64,000 bases of DNA from NCBI GenBank assembly GCA_022605405.1, contig JABYQQ010000011.1:868001-932000 (forward strand), read 5' to 3'. Both the position numbers and the translations under genes were made by a program. Position 1 is the stretch's first letter. Every line of letters starts with the position of its first letter. Shown here one piece after another: positions 1 through 10,804 of this stretch. The stretch comes from Earliella scabrosa (taxonomy: Eukaryota; Basidiomycota; Agaricomycetes; Polyporales; Polyporaceae). The notes beneath the pieces are model-generated. The model saw only the letters and a program-made list of their open reading frames with translations, was not told the origin of the DNA and searched no databases.

Positions 1-484
1 TTCAAGCGCGGATGGATGAGGGAAGGAGGGTATGCTGATGGTCGGCAGATGTACGAGTTGTACGACCCCTGCACTGTCATGTTCTTCTACCGGTGAGTGT
101 CACAGTCATCTCGAAACCATACGATGGCAGACTCACTTTGAGCATACCAGGAACAAGCACATCATGATCGATCTTGGGACTGGTAACAACAACAAAATGT
201 ACGTCTCGGCTCGGCGCATTACTCCAGTTCCACGTCACTCACCTTTCTTTCCTCCCAGTAACTGGGCTATGGATAACAAGCAGGAGGTGAGTCTCATCAA
301 TATGCTAGGGGTCGCATATACTGACACCGTGACCAGCTCATTGACATCATCGAGACCGTCTACCGCGGCGCGTCCAAGGGCCGTGGTCTCGTCGTTTCGC
401 CCAAAGGTATGTCATCTGTCTGACACTGTCCCGCCGTTGCACTCACGACGTCGTACAGATTACTCTACTCGCTACAGGTACTAA
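1..484 (+). CDS. DIM1: Dim1/Dib1-type thioredoxin-like U5 snRNP protein, 3' part
   Basis: This is the C-terminal part of the U5 snRNP protein Dim1 (Dib1 in yeast, TXNL4A in human), a thioredoxin-fold protein of the spliceosomal tri-snRNP in the nucleus. The coding exons are 49-92, 151-198, 259-286, 337-406 and 459-484. Spliced together they read MYELYDPCTVMFFYR, then NKHIMIDLGTGNNNK, INWAMDNKQELIDI, and the family's C-terminus ending DYSTRYRY and a TAA stop. Bases 1-48 look like the end of an intron, with a CTGAT branch site and a CAG acceptor. All four complete introns are 50-60 nt GT-AG introns and the joined frame is uninterrupted. The N-terminal half lies outside the window. The family is extremely conserved, so the assignment is secure. 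Confidence 0.95.
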
Positions 485-712
485 GCTGTACCTTCCCTCA
501 CGTGTGCGTCGTCTGCTCTGTAATTGTATCCTAGGTTCCGCTGTATATCATCTCCCCGTGTCTGGTTCAATACACATTGATCTTCTGTGAGATCAATCGG
601 ACGTCCGTCGGGCACGCACCCTCCGGTATTCCGGCATAAGCAACAGAGCTAGTAATACAAGACGACAAGAAACGATTGCAAGGCAGTGAGCAAGATGACC
701 AACCGGAAGCTA

Positions 713-1554
713 TTACTTCCCCTTCATGATGCTGTCGATCCGCGCTTCTTGCACCTGTTCGCGCATGACGGAGATCGCTGGCCAACCGAGGAGCAGCCCA
801 GCAAGTACGTATTGTGCCTGCGGGCTGACTTGAGCAAATTACAGATCGGACGATGAAAGGGAGAGCGCGTACCCCAACAAACAGCCCTGTACTGTGCTTT
901 CTGCAGAGATACAGCACGTAAAGCGCCTCGAGACTGTGGAAGAATATGACCATGCCCCAGCTGAACTGGAGAGACCACGCCGGAAGGTAGGAGAGGATGA
1001 GGTTCGCAGGCGTGAATATGGGGGCGTATTCGGTGGAGGTCATGGACGGGGCGAGGGTCGCGTAGATGAGCCATGTCATCGCGACTGCAGTTGTCACATA
1101 CTTGGAGCTCCAGCGGAACGAGGCGATCTGTGGTGCGCGTGTCTGCGTGCGCGCGCAGATGTGAGTAGCGGTTCGCGAGGAGGAGACCGGATGCGGGACG
1201 TACCATGCCAAGCTCCTCCTCCGCCTCACCCTTCATGTTCATCAGTCGCGGCTTGACCTCCTCGTACCCCGCCAGGGGTGGGTCAAACGATATCCGGACC
1301 TCCTTCGTTTCCGTGCTGCCTTTGGTCTGGTACGTGAGCGTCATGCCCTACTCGCGTGGGCCGTGTAAGCTACAATACATCTGCGCATGGGTGAGATGAG
1401 GACGCACCTTGGTATCAATCGCAGTCATCTTCGCCGATGAGACCTGAGTGGAAATCTTGCCCCAGTACCGCACGTACGAGACGAGCGTATCCGGGTGGTT
1501 CGACATGTACATGCACAGGAAGCCTGACTTGTCTGCGACTGGGTCTCCTCCCAT
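713..1554 (-). CDS. DUF2470-domain membrane protein
   Basis: The exons, in coding order, are 1554-1408, 1347-1204, 1127-873 and 817-713, giving 216 residues ending in MKGK and TAA. Residues about 10-95 (FLCMYMSNHPDTLVSYVRYW, later ISFDPPLAGYEEVKPRLMNM) resemble the DUF2470 domain, which is also found at the end of heme-binding pyridoxamine-oxidase-like proteins. Three hydrophobic segments follow in the third and fourth exons (around TAVAMTWLIYATLAP, SWGMVIFFHSLEALYVLYL and YVLAGLLLGWPAISVM). Fungi carry such DUF2470-plus-membrane proteins without a known reaction, so I assign no function. The start at 1554 is the first ATG of the domain frame; a further upstream exon is possible. The three introns are 55-76 nt with consensus ends and keep frame. 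Bases 567-712 are probably its 3' untranslated region. Confidence 0.8.
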
Positions 1555-2106
1555 CGTGGTGTGTTCGCGATCTGGTAGTTGTGATAGTGATAAAGAGGTG
1601 CGTCGAAGCGAGTCTTAGGGTCTTAGGTAGTGAGGTGGGAAGAGAGGCAGGTAGGGCGTACGTGGAAGCACTAGGGCGAGGGTAAACGCACGGGTACGGC
1701 TCCGCGGAGGGGGCGCGCGAAGCTCGAGCTCTCACGGTCGTGTGATCGTCGCGTCGCACCATACGCGCGCCGCGTTGACTCTGCTGAGTCTTGCTCCGAG
1801 CAGGCTGCTCTCCTCCTCAGAGTCCTCGAACGCTCGCGAATTGTATCACTCGTACTGGCGCTCTCTGCGCAACAACTGTGTCTTCGAGCTTCAGTACTCG
1901 TTATTCAGGCTTCGACGGTCTTGGCTGCTTCACAGAGTGAGTTTGCATTCATCGCATGTACGTCCGCCACCTGCATGTCCCTGAAAGCAATGTCTCCCTC
2001 CGGCAGATTGAGAGCCACTCTCCATCATCACCGCAACGGTAAGATTGTTTGGGTGCTGGGGCATGAAACCACATTCGGCCGATATAGCTACAGGCTTCCA
2101 CCTGCT

Positions 2107-3441
2107 CTACACAACGTCCAGCCTAGATAGTGTCGGAAAAGTACGGTGGATTCGACTGGACGATGCCTCGGATAGTCGTCTCTTCAGTGGCTCGTCATCC
2201 GCGAAGGTGAGCGACAGCTCATGCAGAGGAGAATCGGCGAAGAGGATGCAGAAGTCTTCCATGAGTTGGTCGACGGTGTACGCCCACTCCAGCGTCGGAG
2301 AAGAGGTCTTCACCCAGAGCGTGACCTCCATCTTGCCAGCAGGACTGCCTTCGGTCGACGATGTCTCGCACACCAATCGGATGTGTTTCTCGCCTCGGCG
2401 GTCCTTGACAGTCACCACAGCGGCGACCGTCGTCGAGAGGTGAGGGATGCAGCGAGGATCGTGGGGCACAATATCCAACAGACCATGCGATGCTTCCTCG
2501 ATCGCGAGACTCGCCCCATCTTCGAGTGTCAGGTCCCAGACAATGTTGAGGTCAGCACTGGGAGAGTGTGTTGCATGGGACAACACGATCTTGAAGAGCG
2601 TGGTTGTATGGTAGGTGAGGGAAAGTGACTCTAGGTAAGGCAGATCGACCCGGCGATGGGTGTCTGGACTATTCTCTTGGAAAACCGTCAGGTCATAGAT
2701 GTAAGCATGTTGCAGCTCTAGGTGACGCATGGCACCAGTCGCGCACGATTGAAGGAACGCAACGAAATTGCCTGGAGTCTGAACGGTCCCATTGTGGTCA
2801 ACTCGATGGACGCGGAGGGTGTGTAGCTTTGGGACGATGGGGGAATGCCATGGGAATATGGCCTCGGACACTCGCAGCGTGCGTAGAGCCGGTAGAAAGT
2901 TGTCGTCGAGCTCGAGCACATCGAACCACCACACTGGCGAAGGCGTAGCTTGGTTGATTAAGAGCTCCCGAAGGGCTGGCATAGGTACCGTCCACAGAGG
3001 GCCCAGTAGTTTCAAGGAGCTCAGGTACGGCTCGTTGACCAGAGAGAGCGAATGGAGACGTGAAGCATGAGGGAGAAGGGTCTCGACAACCGCCGAAGTC
3101 GTGACCTTCGCTCCCAGAGTCACATCTATGAGCGTGTCGTGCGACCTCTGTAGGGCAACGGGTAGTCTCCGTATCTCGTGCTTGTCCTTGATCCAGATTG
3201 TGCGCCATAGACCAGGCGTAGCATAAGCAACGTCGCACCAGTAACGGCAGACGAGCATGACTATCGCCCAGTCGGTAGAGGTGGTCTCGTACGTCCATTG
3301 GCAGTCTTCAGGGTTCGAGCAACGATTGACGAGCGTCTCGCGTAAGTGGTGGAAGACGTGCACGAGTAACTCGGTGGGTAGATGATGAATGGGAGGGACG
3401 ATCGAGAAGGCCGCGGACGACAGGTCGCTCCCACATGACAT
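2107..3441 (-). CDS. F-box protein with degenerate LRR-like tail
   Basis: This single-exon frame of 444 residues starts at ATG 3441. Residues about 17-65 form an F-box-like domain (IHHLPTELLVHVFHHL, then VCRYWCDVAYATPGLWRTIW), the module that binds Skp1 in SCF ubiquitin ligases. The rest is a run of leucine-rich, LRR-like segments such as LPALRTLRVSEAIFPW and MRHLELQHAYIYDL, where a substrate would bind. It is about 150 residues shorter than its closest relative in the window (8899-10804): the frame stops just after LSRLDVV, where that protein continues. This may be a truncated copy. A short open stretch near 1930-2020 on the same strand could be a lost or alternative C-terminal exon, but I cannot prove splicing to it. 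The substrate is unknown. Confidence 0.8.
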   Translation of the reverse strand: MSCGSDLSSAAFSIVPPIHHLPTELLVHVFHHLRETLVNRCSNPEDCQWTYETTSTDWAIVMLVCRYWCDVAYATPGLWRTIWIKDKHEIRRLPVALQRSHDTLIDVTLGAKVTTSAVVETLLPHASRLHSLSLVNEPYLSSLKLLGPLWTVPMPALRELLINQATPSPVWWFDVLELDDNFLPALRTLRVSEAIFPWHSPIVPKLHTLRVHRVDHNGTVQTPGNFVAFLQSCATGAMRHLELQHAYIYDLTVFQENSPDTHRRVDLPYLESLSLTYHTTTLFKIVLSHATHSPSADLNIVWDLTLEDGASLAIEEASHGLLDIVPHDPRCIPHLSTTVAAVVTVKDRRGEKHIRLVCETSSTEGSPAGKMEVTLWVKTSSPTLEWAYTVDQLMEDFCILFADSPLHELSLTFADDEPLKRRLSEASSSRIHRTFPTLSRLDVV

Positions 3442-3853
3442 TGTGCTTGTTGTGCGTGGAGAATGTTATGCTGCGGAAAAACAATCGGTTAGGAACAAGC
3501 GTCGCAATCGCCTCAGTATCCCAGGTTTGAAGGGCGAGGGACTGAGGCGCACCTGAGAATTCAACGAAGAATATTGCCAGATCTAAGCTGGAGAGACGAT
3601 GCAGTATATATACACGTCGAGGGGACCCCGGGCCATGATTTTCAGTGATCACGGCAGAAAGCCCGAAGCACTCTTGCATTGTGTTCGCCGTGGAATTGCC
3701 ACTGCATGCGGATCATCATGCTATTCGCGGAGTTAGAATAACAACAACTTGAATACTCCATTGTGCCGTTGACCGATACGCCACTGAACACGCTCACAAG
3801 TACATGGCGATGGAACGGCACTGTACAGCCACCTTATACTACTCCCTCCTTTG

Positions 3854-5164
3854 TCAAGCAGCCTCGAGGCGCAGGGTCGACGAAGTTGACACGGCGTGTG
3901 ACAGATGGGCTGAAGGGATCTTCCCATGGTGCATATGCAGGACGGACTCGTAGCTGTGATCCGGGAATAAGTGGCTGTTGGAAATCTGATCTCGTAATCC
4001 CCGCCGCGCAGTGGGATTATGCAGTGAGGAGCGGCGGATCACGCTCTCATCGCGTTCCGAGTTCCGCGCATGCACGAGGATGACAATGAGCGTGAACACG
4101 AAACCCTGACACGAACCCCATGTCAGCGTTCAACGATGTGCAAGGGATATATTCTCGACGGACCGTTAGGGAAGGGAGCGTTTCGATGATGATGAAGTGC
4201 GCGTTCGATTCCGCTAAGTAGGTCCCAAGTAGAGCAGCGAGTGCGAAGGTCATGATTGCCGCTGACTGGATCAAAGTCTCGACGACCGCCCAGTAGGATC
4301 GACCAACTGGTGCATGGCTCGTCAGTCTGCGGGTCTTGTAGCGGGTCCAGGCAATACGACCTGCGATGAGGACTGTCGCACGTGTGGGAAACATCAGTAC
4401 ATCATATAGATAGGAAATAGCAAGACCGGAGCATACCTGTCAGGAGAACATTCGTGGTAAGCGGCAGCGCAAATAATGCATTCAGCAGGTCTGGCAACGC
4501 AGACGGGGTGAATATAGAGTTGGGGCGCAAGTCGGCAACATATATGCATGCTCCGTAGCCGGACCCTGTACGTGAACGTCTATCAGTATTACCACTATAC
4601 GAGCGCATGATTGGGCTCACCAGCGGTACCAACCACGAGGAGGATTGGGAGTATGACGATCTTCCAATTACAGTCCCAGATGATGAACAACCGATAGGTG
4701 AAGAAGGTGTCGCCGATGAGAGTGGTAGTCACATAGATCGCATCTTGGGCAATGTGTGCGTCAGCAGCTAGCTGCGTGTAGAAGTTAGCTGTCCCATCCG
4801 GCATTCTGCCATAGTGGATGAACGCTTGTAATGCCCTGTACAGGGTCAGGGCGAGGTTCTGCCGGGTTCGATTATTGAGTGCATGGCACGGATGGATGAT
4901 GGATGGATGGAGAGAAGCTCACTGCGATTGATAATATCAGGAACACTGTCGAGACAACAAAGAGGATGATTCGGATACGCGATGTTCCCTTGTTTCGACT
5001 CCTGCATAGCAACAGCCACGTTGTTATGCAATACGAGACCGAAAACGCCCCGAAGACTAGACTTTGTAAGGGCAGAGCCACTAGCTGCCAGAAATAGTCA
5101 GTGATACGATGGGAGATCCATCATCTGGCGACCGTACCTCTGCCTCGACCTGTGAGAATGGCAT
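3854..5164 (-). CDS. Orphan seven-helix membrane protein, paralogue A
   Basis: Six exons (5164-5138, 5084-4923, 4858-4621, 4565-4437, 4372-4164, 4105-3854) join to 338 residues with consistent phases. The 9-residue first exon encodes MPFSQVEAE. I count seven hydrophobic segments: two in exon 2 (QSLVFGAFSVSYCITTWLLL and ILFVVSTVFLILSIA), two in exon 3, one in exon 4, and two across exons 5-6. Landmarks shared with paralogues B and C are GDTFFTYRLFIIW in exon 3, SGYGAC at the start of exon 4, VETLIQSA in exon 5 and GFVFTLIVILVHA at the start of exon 6, followed by a polar cytoplasmic-looking tail. Such proteins are common and uncharacterised in Agaricomycetes. I see no signature of a named receptor or transporter class and assign no function. 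The donor of intron 5 (GTCCGT) is weaker than the others. Intron 2 contains a GGAT microsatellite near 4889-4910. Confidence 0.82.
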
Positions 5165-6870
5165 TGTCCACTAGTACTAGGAAGACACCGTCTGATCTGA
5201 GTTTATGGGGCTCCGAAATAAGGTTTTGACACTCAAGCTCACCTTCTATCTTTCGAAGGTCTGTTGCGTCAAGGGCAATTTGCATAGTAATCGGTGTAAC
5301 GACCGATCCGACCGCTGACCGATATCAGCTGTATGTACTGAAAGCGCTGAAGTCTGGGTCGCAACCCACGAAGCTTTGGTATACTTATAGTGCTCCTGTT
5401 TCCCCGAGCGCGTGTTGAAATTCGTCGTCGTGAAAGGTATCTCCGACCTGCCGAGTGTACAGACATATGGTTAGTGTACTGTAGACGATACCACTCTGTG
5501 CCGTGGCGCGCACCGAGACAGAAATTCTCGGAGCGCTTCCCACCGTAACCGCAGAACTCCTGGCATATGCGCGTTCATCTACTTCAGTGCTTGGGGCGTG
5601 TCATGCTCACCGGTAAACCAATGGCACAGTGGACCCCGCCACCATTACTCACCCGACCTCGGCCCCAAACTCTTCTCCGCAGGCCGACACCAGCAGGGAT
5701 TGGCCATGATCGTGGCGTCCTATTCTGACGCCTGAGCTCAGCCCTAATAACATATTACATGACGCCACAAGCACTCACTACAACGAAAGCGCGCAGATCT
5801 CGTATGCGATGATCATAGCGACTCCTTCGAAAGGACAGTGACGCTGAGAAGCGCTTAGACTATACATTGATGCCGAACCTTCGTGTCGGTGGCTCAGTGC
5901 CTAACTTGATGCAAGACATGTCAGCATGAAGTCGCCCTAGCTAGACGCTACTACGGACGACAGCATGAACCTACTCTCGTCACCCGGCAGTCGGACGGCG
6001 AGCACTGAGTATAACACTTCATGGCATCAGCAGCAGGTTTACGTGAAGCCGAAAATGTGAAACGCACGATATGCGGGTAGAATGCCTAGAGCTCCTTCAT
6101 CGCGCCTTCTGACTCGGGATGATGAATCTGCACTTCTGGGGCTCCTCCTTCAGGTCTGACTCGATCTGACTTAATAGTAATAAGCAAGAGATGTCAGTGC
6201 ACCGGTCTGCGACCAGTCGTACAGTCGTTGTTATGGTGCACCGGGCGGGCGACCTGTACGATGATCATAGTTTGCGGCACACTTGTCGTGGCGTCTAATC
6301 GTAAACTCCGGCGCCAAACTATGGCGGTCCGATTGAACCGCCTGAGGATATGCTGTTAGGGTTAGGGATACTACTAGCCATCCACTGGACTCTGTCCGTC
6401 GTCGTTGCTCCACTAGTACTGCGTCTCCTCCTTGACAGCCCAAACTGAAACAGTGGGGGCAGATTCGGGTGCGCCAGCAGCGGGAGCTGCTTTCAAGCGC
6501 TGGTTCGAAGTCTGAGTCGAACGGGGTACTATTAGTAGGCGGCGGCCCGGGATTCAATGAACGTTTCGGACCCAGCACTGACGACTCACGAGATGCCTTG
6601 TCAGCATCGTGATGAGTCCGTTGATTGATGATGTCGCTTTGTTGCCAGTGTCAAAGGGTAGTTCTTCGCTGGCAGGTGTACACCGCCGTATTAATGTTGC
6701 TTGCCCCTGATCACGCTTTGAGTCGACGTACCGTGACTCTTCGCGGGGAGGGGGGCGGGTTCACGCCCGCTGAGGTATCCACGTGGTAGTATTACATACC
6801 GGTATTGAGCACATACACTGTAATGCACGCGAGACATTACTACTCCTCTCCGGTCCGCCGGACTGTCCTA
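5165..6870. other. Gene-poor stretch between membrane-protein paralogues A and B
   Basis: About 1.7 kb with no reading frame I can defend. Frames here are short, interrupted, and show no recognisable motif or convincing exon pairs. The right part presumably holds the 3' region of paralogue B and the left part the promoter of paralogue A. A two-unit TTAGGG motif near 6357-6368 is too short to be an interstitial telomere. No terminal inverted repeats or long direct repeats were seen by eye. Confidence 0.6.
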
Positions 6871-8149
6871 TCATGCCCGTGTCTCCGCCAACGATGATCC
6901 AGAGGACTTGCGAACCTGGGGGGCCGGGTAATGCTCATCCAGAGGGATCGAGGACAGATCCTCTGCGTCACTGCGGCCGCGGTCGCCCATCCCGCGCAGC
7001 ACGTACCGGGGAGCGGTCGTAGACTCCACAGCTGAGCTATCATTGCGTTCGCGAGCATGGACGAGGATGATGATGAGTGTGAATACGAAACCCTATGGAC
7101 AGCGATGTTAGCCTGAGAGCGCGTTTCAAAATGGCTGTCAGGAGAGGACGTACAACGAGTGAAGGCATCAAATCAATGACAATATACTGTCCATTTGACC
7201 TCGTGAGGTAGGTCACGAGCAGCGCCATCAGAGCGCAGGACGTGATCACTGCCGACTCCACCAAAGTCTCGATGACGTCCCAATATGAACGCCCAAGCTG
7301 CCTGTGCCCATGGATGGTGTAACGCGACCACGCGATACGCCCAGCAATGAGACCTGTGCTCTAGAATGAGTGGTTGAGCGGGGGGAGTGGCAGAACACGC
7401 ACTCACCTGTAAGGAGGAGATTCGTTGCCAGCGGTAACGAGAATAATACGGTCAGGAATGTGAGCAGCGTCGACGGGAGCACTTCTGCGTCTTCTCCGCG
7501 TAATCTTGTCATATCTCTGCAAGCGCTGTATCCTGAGACTGCAAGTCATCGCCGTCAGATCGTGACGAGCAACGCAAGAGTAAGCGGGACATGGTTGACT
7601 TACTCGCCGTCCCCAATAGCATGCCGATTGGTACAATGATGATCATCCAGCTGCGGTTCCACACGACCCACAGCCGATAGGTGAGGAACGCATCCCCAAT
7701 GAGTATGCTCGTGACGAAGATGGTGGACTTCGCGACTTGGGTCTGTTCTGATAACCGCGAGAAGAACGCGGTGGTCCTGTTCGGGTCTCCAGCGAGTTCA
7801 AGGAAGCCCCTCAGTGAGTTCCGCACACTCAGAGTCACATGCTGATGTTGCGTGTCCGTCAGAGCCACAGCGGCGCAGATACATGCACAGAACTACTCTT
7901 ACCACAAGCGAGAGAAGCCATAGCACCGTAGACACCGCGACTAGCGTTGTGCTAATGCGCAAATGGCTGCGAGTCCTTCGGAGAAGGACCCACGTAGAGA
8001 TGCAGTATTGAACGGTGAGCGCTCCAAAGACAAGAGACTCCGTGAATAAAGAGACAAGCTACCAACGCGTCGCAATCAGTATCAGTGATAGCCGGATAGC
8101 GTCGGTGCAACGACCCACTTACTTGGACTTTGAGGAAGGGTTTGGACAT
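6871..8149 (-). CDS. Orphan seven-helix membrane protein, paralogue B
   Basis: Six exons (8149-8123, 8058-7903, 7841-7604, 7538-7407, 7353-7154, 7092-6871) give 324 residues. The plan matches paralogue A exon for exon: a 27-nt first exon (MSKPFLKVQ), a 238-nt third exon and identical splice phases. Matching landmarks are TESLVFGALTVQYCISTW, GDAFLTYRLWVVW, SGYSAC, VIETLVESA and GFVFTLIIILVHA. The C-terminal tail is about 30 nt shorter than in A or C and is rich in charged residues and serine. All five introns are 49-66 nt with GT-AG ends. The start was chosen because the short leader exon spliced by GTAAGT matches the leader of paralogue A. The function is unknown; seven helices suggest a membrane sensor or transporter, which is inference only. 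Confidence 0.82.
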
Positions 8150-8898
8150 CGGGAGCGGAGGGAGAGCAGCGGAGGGCTCGTCATCTTGGGCTACTAGCGT
8201 GGCATTCCCGGCTCTTCATGGCATGGTTACGGTCTGTCAACGTGTGAGAGCGTGACGACCGGTCTCGGAAACAAACTGATCCCAGAGAAGGTAATTAGCG
8301 AGCGGATCTCTCACAGATCACCATCCCCACCAATGGTCGCAGTTGGTAGCAGACTGACCGTAGCTCTGACACAGCAAGGCTAAGTCAGAGTCTGTGTTAG
8401 GCTGTGCGGCGTCAATGGAGAGAATGCCAGGCATGGATCAAGCAGGAGCGCGTGTCGTACGGAAGGGTGGGTATAGCGAGGATGGCTTCCGGCACATTGT
8501 GATAAACAAACAAGCACTCCCGATCATACCGTTTCTTGAGGAAAGTACGAGGCGAGTGGCATATCGCAATATGCAGTATGGGCGGGGTGGAGCGGTGGAA
8601 GATAGACCGGCGTAGTACAAGAGCGCTCATACGGCACTGGCGATGCTGCGAATGATAAACTCACGCTCGTCTACGGCGGGATTCTTGATGGTCGACAGCG
8701 CCTCGAGGCAATCAGCTCCACCACGAGACAGGCCTGCAATGACGACTTGACGGAGACTCTGCCAGCGGTGAACGACCATCAGTGACATGCTTCAAGTAAC
8801 CCCCGGCATAAGCGAGCAACAAACAGATCTTGACATGATATGCAGTTCCATGCGTGCCCGGGATCACCTAAATACCATACTCATCACGATAGGCTGAT
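8150..8898. other. Intergenic stretch with one exon-like segment
   Basis: No complete gene is visible. On the minus strand, 8758-8665 is flanked by a CAG acceptor and a GTGAGT donor and is open in phase 0, reading SLRQVVIAGLSRGGADCLEA and a few more residues. It looks like a C-terminal LRR-like exon of an F-box gene, but no partner exons were found, so it may be a remnant left by duplication. The rest probably contains the promoter of paralogue B and the 3' flank of the F-box gene to the right. Confidence 0.4.
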
Positions 8899-10804
8899 CT
8901 AGCGAAGCGGGACAAGCTCCTGTAGGACAATACAGGTCAAAGGATCAGCTATAGAGCGACGATAAAACAGACTCACCTCGAAGACACAACACTCCATATC
9001 AGCACCTTGCACTCGGACTTCTGTCTCCACCACGCCCTCCAGATTCCGTGTAGCTCGGCCATAGACGCATTGGGTGGCCAGGACTTGTGGTTGACCAATC
9101 AGCTCGAGGCAAAGGTATTCTAGCCCGACGCCGGAGGTCCGCTTGCGCTCGTTCAGGCACCTCTCCAAGCACTGGACAAGGTCCGCGCTCCAAGATAGGT
9201 GTTTGAATCGTAGTTCGCGCAAATTCGGCAGGATACGGGTGCGACGATCGGAATTGTGAGTGATCGATGGACCCGCAGCGTCGAGAGCTGCGTGTGTATT
9301 GGGAGGACATGGAGCGCGGTGTATCTGTAGCGCGTTGAGCAGGGCCTTTGCACGGTCTGCGCCGTTGCCGTGCAGCGCTAGGGTCGTGATTGACGGGAAG
9401 GGCTCGAAGAGCGCGAGCAAATCGGTGTCTGTGAAGTTGTGCTTCGGAGAGTCGAGGTCGGTGTCATGTACACCGAGCTGGAGGGACGTGAGTTCGGAAG
9501 GACCGAAGAGCTCAGAGAAGTCGCGGAGTGCGTCGTCGACGCTGTACTCCCAAGCCAGAGTGTCGTCACACTCGATGGCAAGCGTGACATCGAGCTGCCC
9601 GCCCGTCCACTCGTCCGTTGAGCAGCGTATCTTGATGTAGTCCATGCTAGAGCCGGACATACGCTCCGCGGAGATCGAGGCCACCTTCGCTCGCTCGTAG
9701 ATCGGGAGGCAAAGAGCCTCATTCGGAAGAATATCGAGGAGGCCCAACCGCGCATTCCCACTCCCTTCACCCACGTATCCGTCGAGGTACACCGTGAGGT
9801 TTACCGCCGGGCTGAAATGGAGATGCGACAGGAGGGCCTTGATCGGGGTGGGCTTGTTGTGCAGGAGGGAGAGCGACTCGAGCTTGGGTAAGTTCACGAG
9901 GCGAACAGACTCGAACGGTTCTCTGACGGTGTAGTACTCGTTGTCGTAGAATGGAAGGGAGTTGTATAGCTCAAGATGACGCAATGCGCCGCCCGCGCAG
10001 CGCTGCAGGACCGTGAGGAACTTGTCGAAGGTGAAGGACGAGTGGAGCATCGGCGCGTCCATGATGCTGATGCGGGTGAGCCATTGTACCATGGGTGCTT
10101 CCCAGTTGATCTGCACGGAGCCGCATCGAAAGGTGTTGAGGGAAGGGAAGAGAGCGGGATGTAGGTCGAAACCGGCCCTGGTGGATGCTCTGGTGCCCGC
10201 GTGAACGCCATAATGGTACATAACCTCCTCCAGTGCCGGTAGGGGAACACGAAGGAGCTTTGTCAAGGCGTGGTAGCTGCTCGTGCTCGGGTTCACGAAG
10301 AAGAGCCGACGAATGCGACACGCGTGCTTGATTAGGAGACCGACAGCGTCTGGGACAATATCGGGTGAGGAGAAGAGGATGTCGACGTTCATATTCCGTG
10401 AGCGGGGTAGGGCAAGGTCTAGCCAGCGGATGTCGCGGCAAACCTTGATAGTCCTCCATAGGGATGGGGTGCCACATGCGACAGAACGCCAGTGACGACA
10501 GGTGAGCGTTATTGGGAGCCATTTCTCCACGTCGGCCGGGAAAGCCCATTCCGAGTAGGCGTCGGAGTAGTAGGTGTCGGGCTCCGATGCAGGAATGAAT
10601 ATCTCGACGAGTGTTTCGGTCGGTAATTTCATGATAGGAGATTCGAGAGCGGGTGAAGGGGATATGACTCGGGGCATCCCCTCGATACGGACGAGGGCCA
10701 ACGCGTCGTCGCACCTCAACGCGAGCTGTTCGGTCTATGACTGGTGAACACACGGTGACAAGCAGAGTATCATTAGAACGTACTGCTGTGGTCGTCAATT
10801 CCAT
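8899..10804 (-). CDS. F-box/LRR-like protein
   Basis: The exons are 10804-10784 (MELTTTA), 10725-8977 and 8919-8899, for 596 residues. The F-box lies at about residues 35-95 (IMKLPTETLVEIFIPASEPD, then CRHWRSVACGTPSLWRTIKV). Leucine-rich segments run through the remainder (VNLPKLESLSLLHN, FPSITTLALHGNG, LPNLRELRFKHLSW). The large exon is one open frame. The last intron (8976-8920) is 57 nt, a multiple of three without a stop, so the unspliced frame also reads through; I treat it as an intron because it has a GTGAGT donor, a GCTGATCC branch-like site and a TACAG acceptor. The short leader exon is supported by a GTACGT donor and a 58-nt intron. The protein would act as a substrate receptor of an SCF ubiquitin ligase; the target is unknown. 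It is related to the gene at 2107-3441. Confidence 0.82.

Noticed and set aside
5269..5466. Small minus-strand frame upstream of membrane paralogue A
   Set aside because: It ends before the leader exon of paralogue A, is Arg-rich without motif, and does not splice to the gene.
6357..6368. Two adjacent TTAGGG units that look like telomere repeat
   Set aside because: Only two copies in ordinary intergenic DNA; far too short to indicate an interstitial telomere.
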